Source of the DNA: an uncultured Solirubrobacterales bacterium
Lineage (GTDB): Bacteria; Actinomycetota; Thermoleophilia; Solirubrobacterales; JACPNS01
DNA length: 64,000 bases
Reading direction: 5' to 3'
Assembly (NCBI GenBank): GCA_937128795.1
Contig: CAKZMQ010000007.1
Span: forward strand, 248,001 to 312,000
Numbering within the stretch: position 1 is the stretch's first letter; each line of letters starts with the position of its first letter. This document shows positions 19,785 to 28,232 of the stretch, piece after piece. The position numbers were made by a program, and so were the translations under genes. The notes beneath the pieces are model-generated. The model was given only the letters and a program-made list of their open reading frames with translations. It ran no database searches and was not told the DNA's origin.

Positions 19785-20645
19785 ATGTTGATCGGTGCAC
19801 ACGTATCCACTTCGGGCGGCCTGCCCAAAGCAGTCGAGCGCGGCATCGAGACCGGTTCTACGGCGATCCAGATCTTCAACCAGAGCCCTCGGATGTGGCG
19901 TCCGACCAAATACACCGACGACGACTTCGCAGCGTTTCGTGCGGCCATGGCGGACTCGCCGATCGAATCCGTCGTGATCCACGCGATCTATCTGATCAAT
20001 CCGGGCACGTTCGACGACGAACTGCACGAGAAGTCGCTGACGGCGTTGAGTCACGCGTTGCGCGTGGGCGACGGAATCGGCGCGACTGGCGTGGTCCTGC
20101 ATCCCGGCCCGGTGATGAAGGGTCAGGAGTATGGGCCGACGGTTGCCAACATCGCGAAGACGTGCGAGCAAGCCCTGGCCGAGACTGATGAATGCAAGCT
20201 TCTGCTCGAGAACGCCGCCGGGGCAAATGCTGTCGGTGCGAAGTTTGAGCATCTTGCCGAACTGATCGAACTACTGGGCGGCGATGAACGCGTCGGGATC
20301 TGCATCGACTCTTGTCATTCACACGCGGCTGGTTACGACGTTCGCTCGACCGAGGCCGTGACCGAGACGGTCGATGAGCTGGACAAGATTGTTGGTCTCG
20401 ATCGACTGCACGCGATCCACCTGAACGACTCACGAGACGAGTTCGGTTCGCACCGCGACCGGCACGAGAACCTCGGCGACGGCTTCATCGGGAAGGACGG
20501 TATCGCGGCATTTCTTTCAGAACCGCGATTCGAAGACCTTCCAGTCTTGCTGGAGATCCCGGGCAAAGAAAAGGACGGCCCCGGCGCCGCGGACGTGAAG
20601 GTCGCCTGGAAGCTGCGCGAGCAGGGTAAAAAAGCGCGAGCCTGA
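19785..20645 (+). CDS. nfo: Deoxyribonuclease IV (endonuclease IV)
   Basis: MLIGAHVSTSGGLPKAVERG, IQIFNQSPRMW, ICIDSCHSHAAGYD, HLNDSRDEFGSHRDRHENLGDGFIG. Confidence 0.95.
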   Translation: MLIGAHVSTSGGLPKAVERGIETGSTAIQIFNQSPRMWRPTKYTDDDFAAFRAAMADSPIESVVIHAIYLINPGTFDDELHEKSLTALSHALRVGDGIGATGVVLHPGPVMKGQEYGPTVANIAKTCEQALAETDECKLLLENAAGANAVGAKFEHLAELIELLGGDERVGICIDSCHSHAAGYDVRSTEAVTETVDELDKIVGLDRLHAIHLNDSRDEFGSHRDRHENLGDGFIGKDGIAAFLSEPRFEDLPVLLEIPGKEKDGPGAADVKVAWKLREQGKKARA

Positions 20646-20662
20646 TTGGAGTCGGCCGTTTT

Positions 20663-20697
20663 GGTCCAGGACTCCCCCGCCGGGGGACTCTTGGACC
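20663..20697. repeat. Inverted repeat GGTCCAGGACTCCCCC-GCC-GGGGGACTCTTGGACC
   Basis: 14/16 arm match, in the nfo/dnaE convergent intergenic region. Confidence 0.75.
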
Positions 20698-20733
20698 ATT
20701 TTGCCCCTTCGGAATCACCCCCACCGACGAGCC

Positions 20734-20796
20734 TTGCAAGGTCCGAGGTTGCAAGCGACATTGTGCGTTTCCCGCTTGCAACCTCGGACCTTGCAA
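20734..20796. repeat. Perfect 24-bp inverted repeat TTGCAAGGTCCGAGGTTGCAAGCG / CGCTTGCAACCTCGGACCTTGCAA, 15-nt loop
   Basis: 20734-20757 and 20773-20796 are exact reverse complements. Confidence 0.9.
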
Positions 20797-20879
20797 ACGG
20801 GGGTGCCCCCACCAACCGGACGATCCCTTTTTCGGTGCCAACACGCGAGTCAGCCAGCCCAAGGAGCCATCAACCAGCC

Positions 20880-23800
20880 CTAGGAGCTAACCGCGACCCC
20901 TGAAATGTCCTCCAACTCGGCAACAAGCGCAGTACTCCGAGAAACGCCGTAAACGTCACCGCATTCGAGCGCCACTTCGTCTTCGCCGGTCCGAACGACA
21001 ATCTCCAACGGCAGCGGGCCTTTGTGCAGACCAACCACACCGTGGATCTCGCGGACGAACGCTTCAACTGATGGGTGCTCCGCAGTATCTGCGTCGATCA
21101 CCACACGGATCGGTTCGCCGCCGAAAGGGCTGCCGGCGGCCGCGGCCAGTTCCTCCTCCGTTGGCTCGAAGGGTTCGACCTCTTGGGCGACGAGCTTGGT
21201 CTCGCCTCCGCCCTTGTGGTCGATTCGGCCACGCACGGTGACGACCTTGTCGTTTGCAAGGTGCTCCTTGACGGCGTCAAGAGTTTTTGCGAAGACGATG
21301 ATTTCGACCTGCGCCGTCAGGTCGTCGAGCTTGGCGAACATCATTTGGCTGCCGTTCTTGGTGCGGATCGTCTTCGACTCGACGATCATGCCACCGGCCG
21401 TCGCCCACTCGCCGTCTGATTTGCCAAGCAGATCGGAGACCGTGCAATCGACCTTCGCCCTCAGCGCGCCGGCGACTGCCTTCAACGGGTGGTTTGACAA
21501 AAACAGACCGAGCGTTTCTTTCTCGGCGGCAAGCATCTCCGGCTGCTCCCACTCGTCCACGGGAATCGGCGGTCGCGCGATCTTGTGCTCGGTGGCAGCC
21601 GCGACATCACCCATGTCAAAGATCGACCCCTGACCCATGCGCGCATCGTTCTGTTGCTTCACGCCAGCGGCCTGTGCGGCCTCCAGGACTTCGAGCATCC
21701 CCTTGCGGGTGGCGCCGGTGGACTCGAACGCACCGCACTTGATCAGGGACTCGATCGACTTCTTGTTGACCGAGCGATTGTCGACGCGTTCACAGAAATC
21801 CCAAATCGAATCGAATGGTCCAGCCTGCTCGCGCGCGTCGATGATTGCGTCCACGGCAGACCCGCCGACCCCCTTCACAGCCTCGAGGCCGAAGCGAATA
21901 TTGCCCTCGACGACGTTGAAGCGATGGCCGGACTCGTTGACGTCCGGTGGCAGCACCTTGATGCCCATTGCCTCGCACTGCGCTACGAAAAATGGAACCT
22001 TGTCCTTCGTGCTCATGACCGAACTGATCAACGCTGCCATGTATTCGGCCGGATAGTTTGCCTTCAGCCAAGCAGTGCGGTATGCGATCAATCCGTAACA
22101 AGCAGCGTGTGACTTGTTGAAGGAGTAGTCGGCGGCATCCTCATTCATCTTCCAGAGCGCGTCGATCACGCTCTGCTGGGTGCCGGAGGCCAGGCAACCT
22201 TCGACAAACTCTTGCTTGAGGCCCGCCATTTTTTCGCGGTCCTTCTTGCCGATCGCTTTGCGTAGGTCGTCGGCACGCGGCCCGGAAAATCCACCGATCT
22301 CCTTGGCGACCTGCATGTTCTGCTCCTGATAGAGCACGACGCCGTAGGACGTCTCTGTGATCGCACGCAGACGCTCGTCGATGTACTTGATGTTGTCGGG
22401 GTTGCGCTTTCCGCGGGCATACGCCGGGATGTGACTCATGGCACCCGGGCGATAGAGCGCGACGAGCGCGATCAGATCCTCGAACTCGGTTGGACGGACC
22501 TTTTTGAGCGCTTCGCGCATGCCCTCGGACTCGAACTGGAAAACGCCGATCGAATCGCCGCGGGCGAGCATTTCGAAGGTCTTTTCGTCGTCGAGCGGCA
22601 AATTGACCATGTCCGGCCGCTCGCGACCGGATCGCTCGATCACGTCGAGCGCCTCCTCGATCACGTCGAGGTTGCGCAGACCAAGGAAATCCATCTTCAA
22701 CAGTCCGAGCGCCTCGACCGGGCCCATCGCATACTGGGTGATGACCTTGTAGACCTTCTCGGTTTCCGTTGCCGAACGATCCTCGGCGAGCTGCAACGGA
22801 ACGATGTCGGAAAGCGGCTGATCGGCGATCACCACGGCGGCGGCGTGGATCGAGCTGTTGCGCACGGTGTTTTCGAGCCCCTTGGCGAGGTCGACGACCT
22901 GCCTGCTGACGTCGTCGTTCTCGTAGACCTCCATGAGCGGCTGTCCGGGCTTGAGGCAGTCGTCGAAGCTTGGGCTTCTGCCCTGTTCGGGTTCGGGGAT
23001 CAATTTGGCGAGGCGGTCGCCAGTCGCGTAGTCGTGGCCGAGCACGCGCGCGGCGTCGCGCACGGCGGCGCGCGGGAACATTCGACCGAAGGTGATGATT
23101 CGCGCGACGGATTCCTTGCCGTATTTGTCGGAGACGTAGCGGATCACCTGTTCGCGGCCGTGGACCGAGAAGTCGATGTCGATGTCCGGCATGCTCACCC
23201 GCTCGGCGTTGAGGAAGCGCTCGAACAGGAGGTTGTAGGCGAGCGGGTCGACGTCGGTGATGCTGAGCACGTACGAGACGATCGAGCCGGCGGCGCTGCC
23301 ACGGCCAGGACCGACCGCGATGCCGTTGTCCTTGGCGTACTTGACGAAATCCCAGACGATCAGGAAGTAGCTATTGAAGCCCATGTTGTCGATCACCGAG
23401 AGCTCCATCTCGAGGCGTTCGCGGGCCGCCGCAGGCACCGGATCGCCATAGCGCGCGATCAGTCCGGCCTCGGCGATTGCGCGTAGGTACTCGCCGTCGC
23501 TCTCACCGCTAGGCGTCTTGAACTTCGGGATCAGGCGTTTGCCGAGCTCGATTTCCACGTTCACGCGGTCGGCGATTTCGATCGTCGATTCGACCGCTCC
23601 CGGCCATGCGGCGAAATCGCTGTTCATCTCGTCGTTGCTCTTGAGGTAGAACTCGTTGGTGTCGAAGGTCATCTTCGGCTCGGCGAGTGTGCTCTTGGTC
23701 TGAACGCAGAGCAGCGCGGCGTGCGCGTGGTAGTCCTCGCGGCCGAGGTAGTGGACGTCGGCGGTGCCGACGAGCGGGCGGTTGAATTCCTTGGCCAACT

Positions 23801-24392
23801 GCGCGATCTGCGGGTTCGCGCGGTTCTGATCGTCGATCTTGTTTTCCTGAACCTCGAAGTAGACGTCCTCCGGGCCAAAGACCTGAATGAGTTGGTCGGC
23901 ATGCTCACGCGCTTCGGCGACGTTGTTGTCGTTGATCCTGCGGACGAAACGCGATGCCAGGCAGCCGGTCATCGCAATGATGCCCTCGTTGTACTTGTCG
24001 AGCAGCTCCATGTCGACGTTGGCCTTGCCGCGGTGGTAGCCGTCGAGGAAGCCGGCGCTGCAGAGCTTCACGAGGTTGCGGAATCCGACGTCGTTCTCGG
24101 CCAGCAGAGTCAGATGGTTGCGCTCGCGCTTGGCGGTGTCCTTCTTGCGGTGGTCGTCGACGTAGTAGACCTCGCAGCCGAAGACGGGCTTGACGTTTTC
24201 CTTCCTGCAGGCCTCGTAGAGCTCGATCGACCCGTTCATCACGCCGTGGTCGGTCAGACCGAGCGCGGGCTGGTCGAAGGACGCCGCGCGTTTGGCGAGG
24301 TCCTTGATGTGCGCAGCACCGTCGAGCAGCGAATACTCGGAATGCACGTGCAGGTGCGCGACCGGCGCGGAAGTTGTCCCATTCGAACTCAC
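20880..24392 (-). CDS. dnaE: DNA polymerase III subunit alpha
   Basis: HLHVHSEYSLLDGAAHIKDL, GPGRGSAAGSIVSYVLSITDVDPL, MPDIDIDFSVHGREQVIRYV; likely GTG start at 24392, upstream ORF extension covers a repeat element. Confidence 0.95.
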   Translation of the reverse strand: MSSNGTTSAPVAHLHVHSEYSLLDGAAHIKDLAKRAASFDQPALGLTDHGVMNGSIELYEACRKENVKPVFGCEVYYVDDHRKKDTAKRERNHLTLLAENDVGFRNLVKLCSAGFLDGYHRGKANVDMELLDKYNEGIIAMTGCLASRFVRRINDNNVAEAREHADQLIQVFGPEDVYFEVQENKIDDQNRANPQIAQLAKEFNRPLVGTADVHYLGREDYHAHAALLCVQTKSTLAEPKMTFDTNEFYLKSNDEMNSDFAAWPGAVESTIEIADRVNVEIELGKRLIPKFKTPSGESDGEYLRAIAEAGLIARYGDPVPAAARERLEMELSVIDNMGFNSYFLIVWDFVKYAKDNGIAVGPGRGSAAGSIVSYVLSITDVDPLAYNLLFERFLNAERVSMPDIDIDFSVHGREQVIRYVSDKYGKESVARIITFGRMFPRAAVRDAARVLGHDYATGDRLAKLIPEPEQGRSPSFDDCLKPGQPLMEVYENDDVSRQVVDLAKGLENTVRNSSIHAAAVVIADQPLSDIVPLQLAEDRSATETEKVYKVITQYAMGPVEALGLLKMDFLGLRNLDVIEEALDVIERSGRERPDMVNLPLDDEKTFEMLARGDSIGVFQFESEGMREALKKVRPTEFEDLIALVALYRPGAMSHIPAYARGKRNPDNIKYIDERLRAITETSYGVVLYQEQNMQVAKEIGGFSGPRADDLRKAIGKKDREKMAGLKQEFVEGCLASGTQQSVIDALWKMNEDAADYSFNKSHAACYGLIAYRTAWLKANYPAEYMAALISSVMSTKDKVPFFVAQCEAMGIKVLPPDVNESGHRFNVVEGNIRFGLEAVKGVGGSAVDAIIDAREQAGPFDSIWDFCERVDNRSVNKKSIESLIKCGAFESTGATRKGMLEVLEAAQAAGVKQQNDARMGQGSIFDMGDVAAATEHKIARPPIPVDEWEQPEMLAAEKETLGLFLSNHPLKAVAGALRAKVDCTVSDLLGKSDGEWATAGGMIVESKTIRTKNGSQMMFAKLDDLTAQVEIIVFAKTLDAVKEHLANDKVVTVRGRIDHKGGGETKLVAQEVEPFEPTEEELAAAAGSPFGGEPIRVVIDADTAEHPSVEAFVREIHGVVGLHKGPLPLEIVVRTGEDEVALECGDVYGVSRSTALVAELEDISGVAVSS

Positions 24393-24458
24393 GCGACTGA
24401 TGGTAAGTCGCCGACAGGCGTCCATATTCCTCGCAGAACGCCAACGATTGGCCTTATC

Positions 24459-24562
24459 TCGCAAATTGCGACCAACCTGTGGCACCTGGTGCCACAGGTT
24501 GTATGGAATTTGCGTGGGAGGGCTCACACCTGGTGTGAGGCCTTGGTCGGAGTTTGCGTGGT
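24459..24562 (-). repeat. Dispersed ~100-bp double-palindrome element, copy 2 (palindrome B 24473-24501, palindrome A 24519-24543)
   Basis: CAACCTGTGGCACCTGGTGCCACAGGTTG identical to 4243-4271; A core AGGGCTCACACC-T-GGTGTGAGGCCT; whole segment aligns to copy 1 in reverse orientation. Confidence 0.85.
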
Positions 24563-24574
24563 TTGCGGGTGTGG

Positions 24575-24757
24575 TTAGGTGCGCGGGGCGTTGGTGCGGG
24601 CGAGGATGGCTCCGCCGACTACCGCTGCAACCGCTACTACGCCGACCACGGCGAAGAAGTTCCTGCGGCCGCACGTCGGCGTGATCGCCCGCTTGACCTT
24701 GCGCGTTCCAACGGCCCAGGTGACGCGGCCCAATGTTTCATAGAAAAAGCTGGCCAT
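24575..24757 (-). CDS. Small single-pass membrane protein (60 aa), hypothetical
   Basis: MASFFYETLGRVTWAVGTRKVKRAITPTCGRRNFFAVVGVVAVAAVVGGAILARTNAPRT. Confidence 0.5.
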   Translation of the reverse strand: MASFFYETLGRVTWAVGTRKVKRAITPTCGRRNFFAVVGVVAVAAVVGGAILARTNAPRT

Positions 24758-24775
24758 GTCTGGGACCTTAACGGA

Positions 24776-24803
24776 AAAGGCCCGCCGATGAGGCGGGCCT
24801 TTC
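24776..24803 (-). terminator. Rho-independent terminator downstream of the NlpC/P60-like gene
   Basis: AAGGCCCGCC-GATGA-GGCGGGCCTT with T-rich flank on the minus strand. Confidence 0.8.
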
Positions 24804-24831
24804 CAAATCCATTTCAGAACGCTAGAGCGCC

Positions 24832-25467
24832 CTAGAAACCCTCAGGATGACGAGCTCGGAAGCCGCGGCTGGAGCGCTTTTCCTTGCGCCAGCGTGGGCC
24901 TTTCTCGCCGCGACCTGAGGTGTCCAGGCGCAGGCCAGCGATCATCACGTAGGCGTGACCGCGATTGGCGTAAACCGTGATCCAGTCACCTTTGCCGCGG
25001 TCGCCCCAGCGCATGTATCCCGACGAGTTGAGCGTCGTGTCCTGCAAGCCGGCGTTGCCGAGCGCGTAGCTGATAGTGCCAGAGCAGTCGTAGCCGCGAT
25101 CGATCCTCTTGAAGGTCTTGTGACCGCCGCCGTAGATGTAGCGCTTCTTCGTGATCTTGTTGGCGGCCCAGACGGCACGCTGAACCTCGAGCGGCGCGCC
25201 TACCGGCGCAATGGCCGTACGGCCGTCGGAAGACAGTTTGGCGCGCAGACCGGGCGTGGTCTCCGGAGTCGGCGCGAACGTCGCACCACCCTGGTTGGTG
25301 GTTGCGCTTTTGCCCTTCGCGGCGTAGGCAGAACCAGCCGATACGGCGGCAACCACGAGTGCGATGGATACTGCGAGGACGACAAAAACGAGGCGGTCAA
25401 GGGTGATCCCTGATGCGTACTTATGTTTTTGTCTGAGTCCGTGTAGGTGTTCGAGAGCGAGCGGCAT
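24832..25467 (-). CDS. NlpC/P60-like secreted cell-wall hydrolase
   Basis: N-terminal hydrophobic signal/anchor; KKRYIYGGGHKTFKRIDRGYDCSGTISYALGNAGL. Confidence 0.75.
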   Translation of the reverse strand: MPLALEHLHGLRQKHKYASGITLDRLVFVVLAVSIALVVAAVSAGSAYAAKGKSATTNQGGATFAPTPETTPGLRAKLSSDGRTAIAPVGAPLEVQRAVWAANKITKKRYIYGGGHKTFKRIDRGYDCSGTISYALGNAGLQDTTLNSSGYMRWGDRGKGDWITVYANRGHAYVMIAGLRLDTSGRGEKGPRWRKEKRSSRGFRARHPEGF

Positions 25468-25470
25468 TCA

Positions 25471-25610
25471 GCCTCCTTCGTGTGCCTACCGGGTTAGCTG
25501 ACGGGCTGGCGCGAAAGGAGCTTGCGCCTCCGCATCGACCGAGGTCTCTGCGAATTAGCCCCAAGGAACAGTGTTTGTTCAAAAACGTGGTTCCCCGGCC
25601 TCCGTCGTTG
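25471..25610 (-). promoter_or_regulatory. Probable c-di-AMP (ydaO/yuaA) riboswitch in the leader of the NlpC/P60-like gene
   Basis: Minus strand contains CCGGGGAACCACG...TTCCTTGGGGCTAATTC...CCCGTCAGCTAACCCGGTAGGCACACGAAGGAGG; resembles conserved GGGGGACCCA.../TTGGGGTGAATC.../CCGTCAGCTAACCTCGTAAGC... Confidence 0.75.
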
Positions 25611-25699
25611 TCCGAGTGACTGGACGGAGTTAGGCTTGCTGTTTGTCGTCTAGAAGACGGGGATAATACACAATCCAATCGACGGATTACGGTCAACCT

Positions 25700-25729
25700 G
25701 AAGATTCGAGCGTGATTTACCGAATCTTC
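25700..25729. repeat. Inverted repeat GAAGATTCG...CGAATCTTC (9 bp, 12-nt loop; extends to CAACC/GGTTG with one bulge)
   Basis: Between the argG stop and the riboswitch-controlled gene; T-run GGTTGTTTTT on the plus side. Confidence 0.6.
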
Positions 25730-25747
25730 GGTTGTTTTTCGCCTTCT

Positions 25748-27025
25748 CTAGCGGTTTTTCCTGCTTCTGACCTGGTACGCCATCCGGCTCTGAAGGCTCC
25801 ACAACTCGATGAAGCCCGGGCTTGCGGTTTGGCTGAACAGCCCACCGGACTCGGAAAAGCCCGCCAGATCTTGGTCGTATACGGCGTTCGGTGACTGGCG
25901 ACGGATAACCGTGGCGTTGCCCTTGTACAACTTAAGTGCGATCGTTCCGGTCACCTGCTCGTTGACGCTCTCCATGTAGCTGTCGAGATCGCCGCGCAGC
26001 GGTTCCCACCAGAGGCCCGCATAAGCAAGGAAGGCCCACTGGCTGTCGAGCTGCGGTTTGAAGAGGTTCTGATGAGAGGTGCAGACGAGTTTCTCAAGTT
26101 CTTTGTGTGCCGTAAGAACGATTGTCGCCGCCGGCACTTCGTAGATGTCGCGCACCTTCAATCCGACGATGCGGTCCTCGATGTGGTCGACGATTCCGAC
26201 GCCGTGCTTGCAGCCGATCTCGGTGAGGCGTTCGAGCAATTCAACCAGGCCGAGCGTCTCGCCGTCGATCGAAACCGGCTTGCCAGCGTCAAAGCCGATA
26301 ACAATTTCCTCAGGGTCGTCGGGCGCCAATTCCGGACGCGTCACCAGCTGAAAGACGTCGGGATCAGGCGCTGCCGCGAGATCCTCGATCGATCGGCCTT
26401 CGGACGAGCGCCCCCACATGTTGTCGTCGATCGAGTACGGCGCGGCCTCCGTACCGCCAGCGACCGGGATGCCGTGCTGGCGGCAGTACTCGATCTCTTC
26501 CTCGCGACCCATCTGCCAGTTGCGGACCGGTGCAATGACCTTCAATTCAGGGGCCAGCGTGGCGACGGTGGCCTCGATGCGGACCTGGTCGTTGCCCTTG
26601 CCGGTGCATCCGTGAGCGATCGTGTCGCACTCGTACTTGCGCGCGTAGTCCACGGCCAGCTTGGCGATCAGCGGGCGACCAAGCGCCGTGAACAGCGGGT
26701 ATCCGCCTCCGTACAGGGCGTTGGCCTTGATCGCCGGCAACACATATTCCTGAGCGAACTCCTCGCGGGCGTCGACGACGTCGCACGCCTGGGCGCCGAG
26801 GTCCATCGCCTTGCCCTCGATCACCGCGAAGTCTTCTTTCGGCTGACCAAGGTTGACGCACAGCGCGTAGACCTCCGCGCCGTATTGCTCCTGGATCCAA
26901 TGCAGCATCACGGAGGTGTCTAGACCGCCGGAATAAAGCAGGAGTACGCGGTGCACGTCCTCCTTCTTGGCCTCATACGAGGTGGTGACGAAATCTGCGG
27001 GTGAGGGTGTGTTCGATGCTTCCAT
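25748..27025 (-). CDS. argG: Argininosuccinate synthase
   Basis: VLLLYSGGLDTSVMLHWIQEQYGAEVYALCVNLGQ. Confidence 0.96.
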   Translation of the reverse strand: MEASNTPSPADFVTTSYEAKKEDVHRVLLLYSGGLDTSVMLHWIQEQYGAEVYALCVNLGQPKEDFAVIEGKAMDLGAQACDVVDAREEFAQEYVLPAIKANALYGGGYPLFTALGRPLIAKLAVDYARKYECDTIAHGCTGKGNDQVRIEATVATLAPELKVIAPVRNWQMGREEEIEYCRQHGIPVAGGTEAAPYSIDDNMWGRSSEGRSIEDLAAAPDPDVFQLVTRPELAPDDPEEIVIGFDAGKPVSIDGETLGLVELLERLTEIGCKHGVGIVDHIEDRIVGLKVRDIYEVPAATIVLTAHKELEKLVCTSHQNLFKPQLDSQWAFLAYAGLWWEPLRGDLDSYMESVNEQVTGTIALKLYKGNATVIRRQSPNAVYDQDLAGFSESGGLFSQTASPGFIELWSLQSRMAYQVRSRKNR

Positions 27026-27050
27026 GATCAGGCGGGCAGGCTAGTCGCTT

Positions 27051-28232
27051 TCAGGATTCAAGTTCACGTGCGAGTGCAAGACACAGCTCGTCGACGTGGT
27101 CGGTGGTTGCGATGAGTGGAGGTAGAAACCTGAGCGTATGCGGGCCTGTCGCATTGACGAGGACGCGATGTTTGTCGAGCAGCGCGTTGACGATTGCTCT
27201 GGCGTCGTAGTCCTCGTCGAGCTCGAGGCCGATCATCAGACCGCGGCCACGAAGCTGACCGAACGATTCGAGACGTGACATCAAGTAGTCGCCTACCTCG
27301 CGCGCGTCGGCAAGCGTTTCTGGTTTCGAGATTTCGCCGAGGGCGGCCAGCGCCGCAGCCGTCGCGACGGGATTGCCGCCGAAAGTCGATCCGTGGAAGC
27401 CCGGCTGCAGCGCTCCCGCGAACTGTTCGGCAATCAGCGTTGCGCCGATCGGCAGCCCACCGCCGAGAGCCTTCGCCAAGGTGACGACGTCCGGTACGAC
27501 AGGAGTCTGCTGGTAGGCGAACAGCGAGCCGGTGCGACCGAGCCCGCACTGCACCTCATCGAAGATCAACAATGCGCCCACTTCGTTGCACGCCTCGCGG
27601 GCGGCGACCAGCACGTCGTCGGGAACGGCAAACACTCCGCCCTCCCCCTGCACCGGTTCGATCATCACTGCGCATGTGTCGCCGGTGACCAGTGCGCTCA
27701 ACTGCGCCGCGTCGTCGTGAGGGGCGGTTTTGAAGCCGTGGACGAGCGGCGCGAACGGGGCTTGCTTGTCCTCTTGTGGCGTCGCCGACAGCGCGCCCAT
27801 CGTGCGACCGTGAAAGGCGCGCTCGAGGACCACGATCTCGCGGGAGCGACTGCCCCGTCCGAACGCGTGCGCGCGCGCCAGCTTGATCGCCGCCTCATTG
27901 GCCTCTGCGCCGGAGTTGCAGAAGAACACGCTGTCGGCGAACGACTGGCGAGTCAATTCACGAGCGAGCCGCTCGGCCGGCTGCGTCCAGTAGAGATTGG
28001 AGGTGTGGATCAGTCCGCGTGACTGGCGTTCGATCGCCGAGACGATCGACGGGTGACAGTGGCCAAGGCTGTTGACGCCGAGTCCGCTGAGCATGTCGAG
28101 ATAGGCGTCTCCGTCGGCATCGAAAAGGTGCACGCCCTCGCCGCGAACGAACTCGATCGGGAATCGTGCGTAGTTGTGCAGCTGGGCGGAATTGTCGCCG
28201 TAGATGTCCGGCAGATCAGTGATCGCGTTCAG
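27051..28232 (-). CDS. argD: Acetylornithine aminotransferase; probable non-ATG (CTG) start at 28232
   Basis: SGLGVNSLGHCHPSIVSAIERQ, LIFDEVQCGLGRTG, TLAKALGGGLPIGA; conserved N-terminal segment HNYARFPIEFVRGEGVHLFDADG lies upstream of the ORF-track start. Confidence 0.88.
   Translation of the reverse strand: MNAITDLPDIYGDNSAQLHNYARFPIEFVRGEGVHLFDADGDAYLDMLSGLGVNSLGHCHPSIVSAIERQSRGLIHTSNLYWTQPAERLARELTRQSFADSVFFCNSGAEANEAAIKLARAHAFGRGSRSREIVVLERAFHGRTMGALSATPQEDKQAPFAPLVHGFKTAPHDDAAQLSALVTGDTCAVMIEPVQGEGGVFAVPDDVLVAAREACNEVGALLIFDEVQCGLGRTGSLFAYQQTPVVPDVVTLAKALGGGLPIGATLIAEQFAGALQPGFHGSTFGGNPVATAAALAALGEISKPETLADAREVGDYLMSRLESFGQLRGRGLMIGLELDEDYDARAIVNALLDKHRVLVNATGPHTLRFLPPLIATTDHVDELCLALARELES

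Noticed and set aside
22431-23486. 351-aa plus-strand ORF
   Set aside because: Antisense shadow of dnaE.
24393-24674. N-terminal extension of the dnaE ORF
   Set aside because: Translates the palindromic repeat element; DnaE homology begins near VSSNGTTSAPVAHLHVHSEYS.
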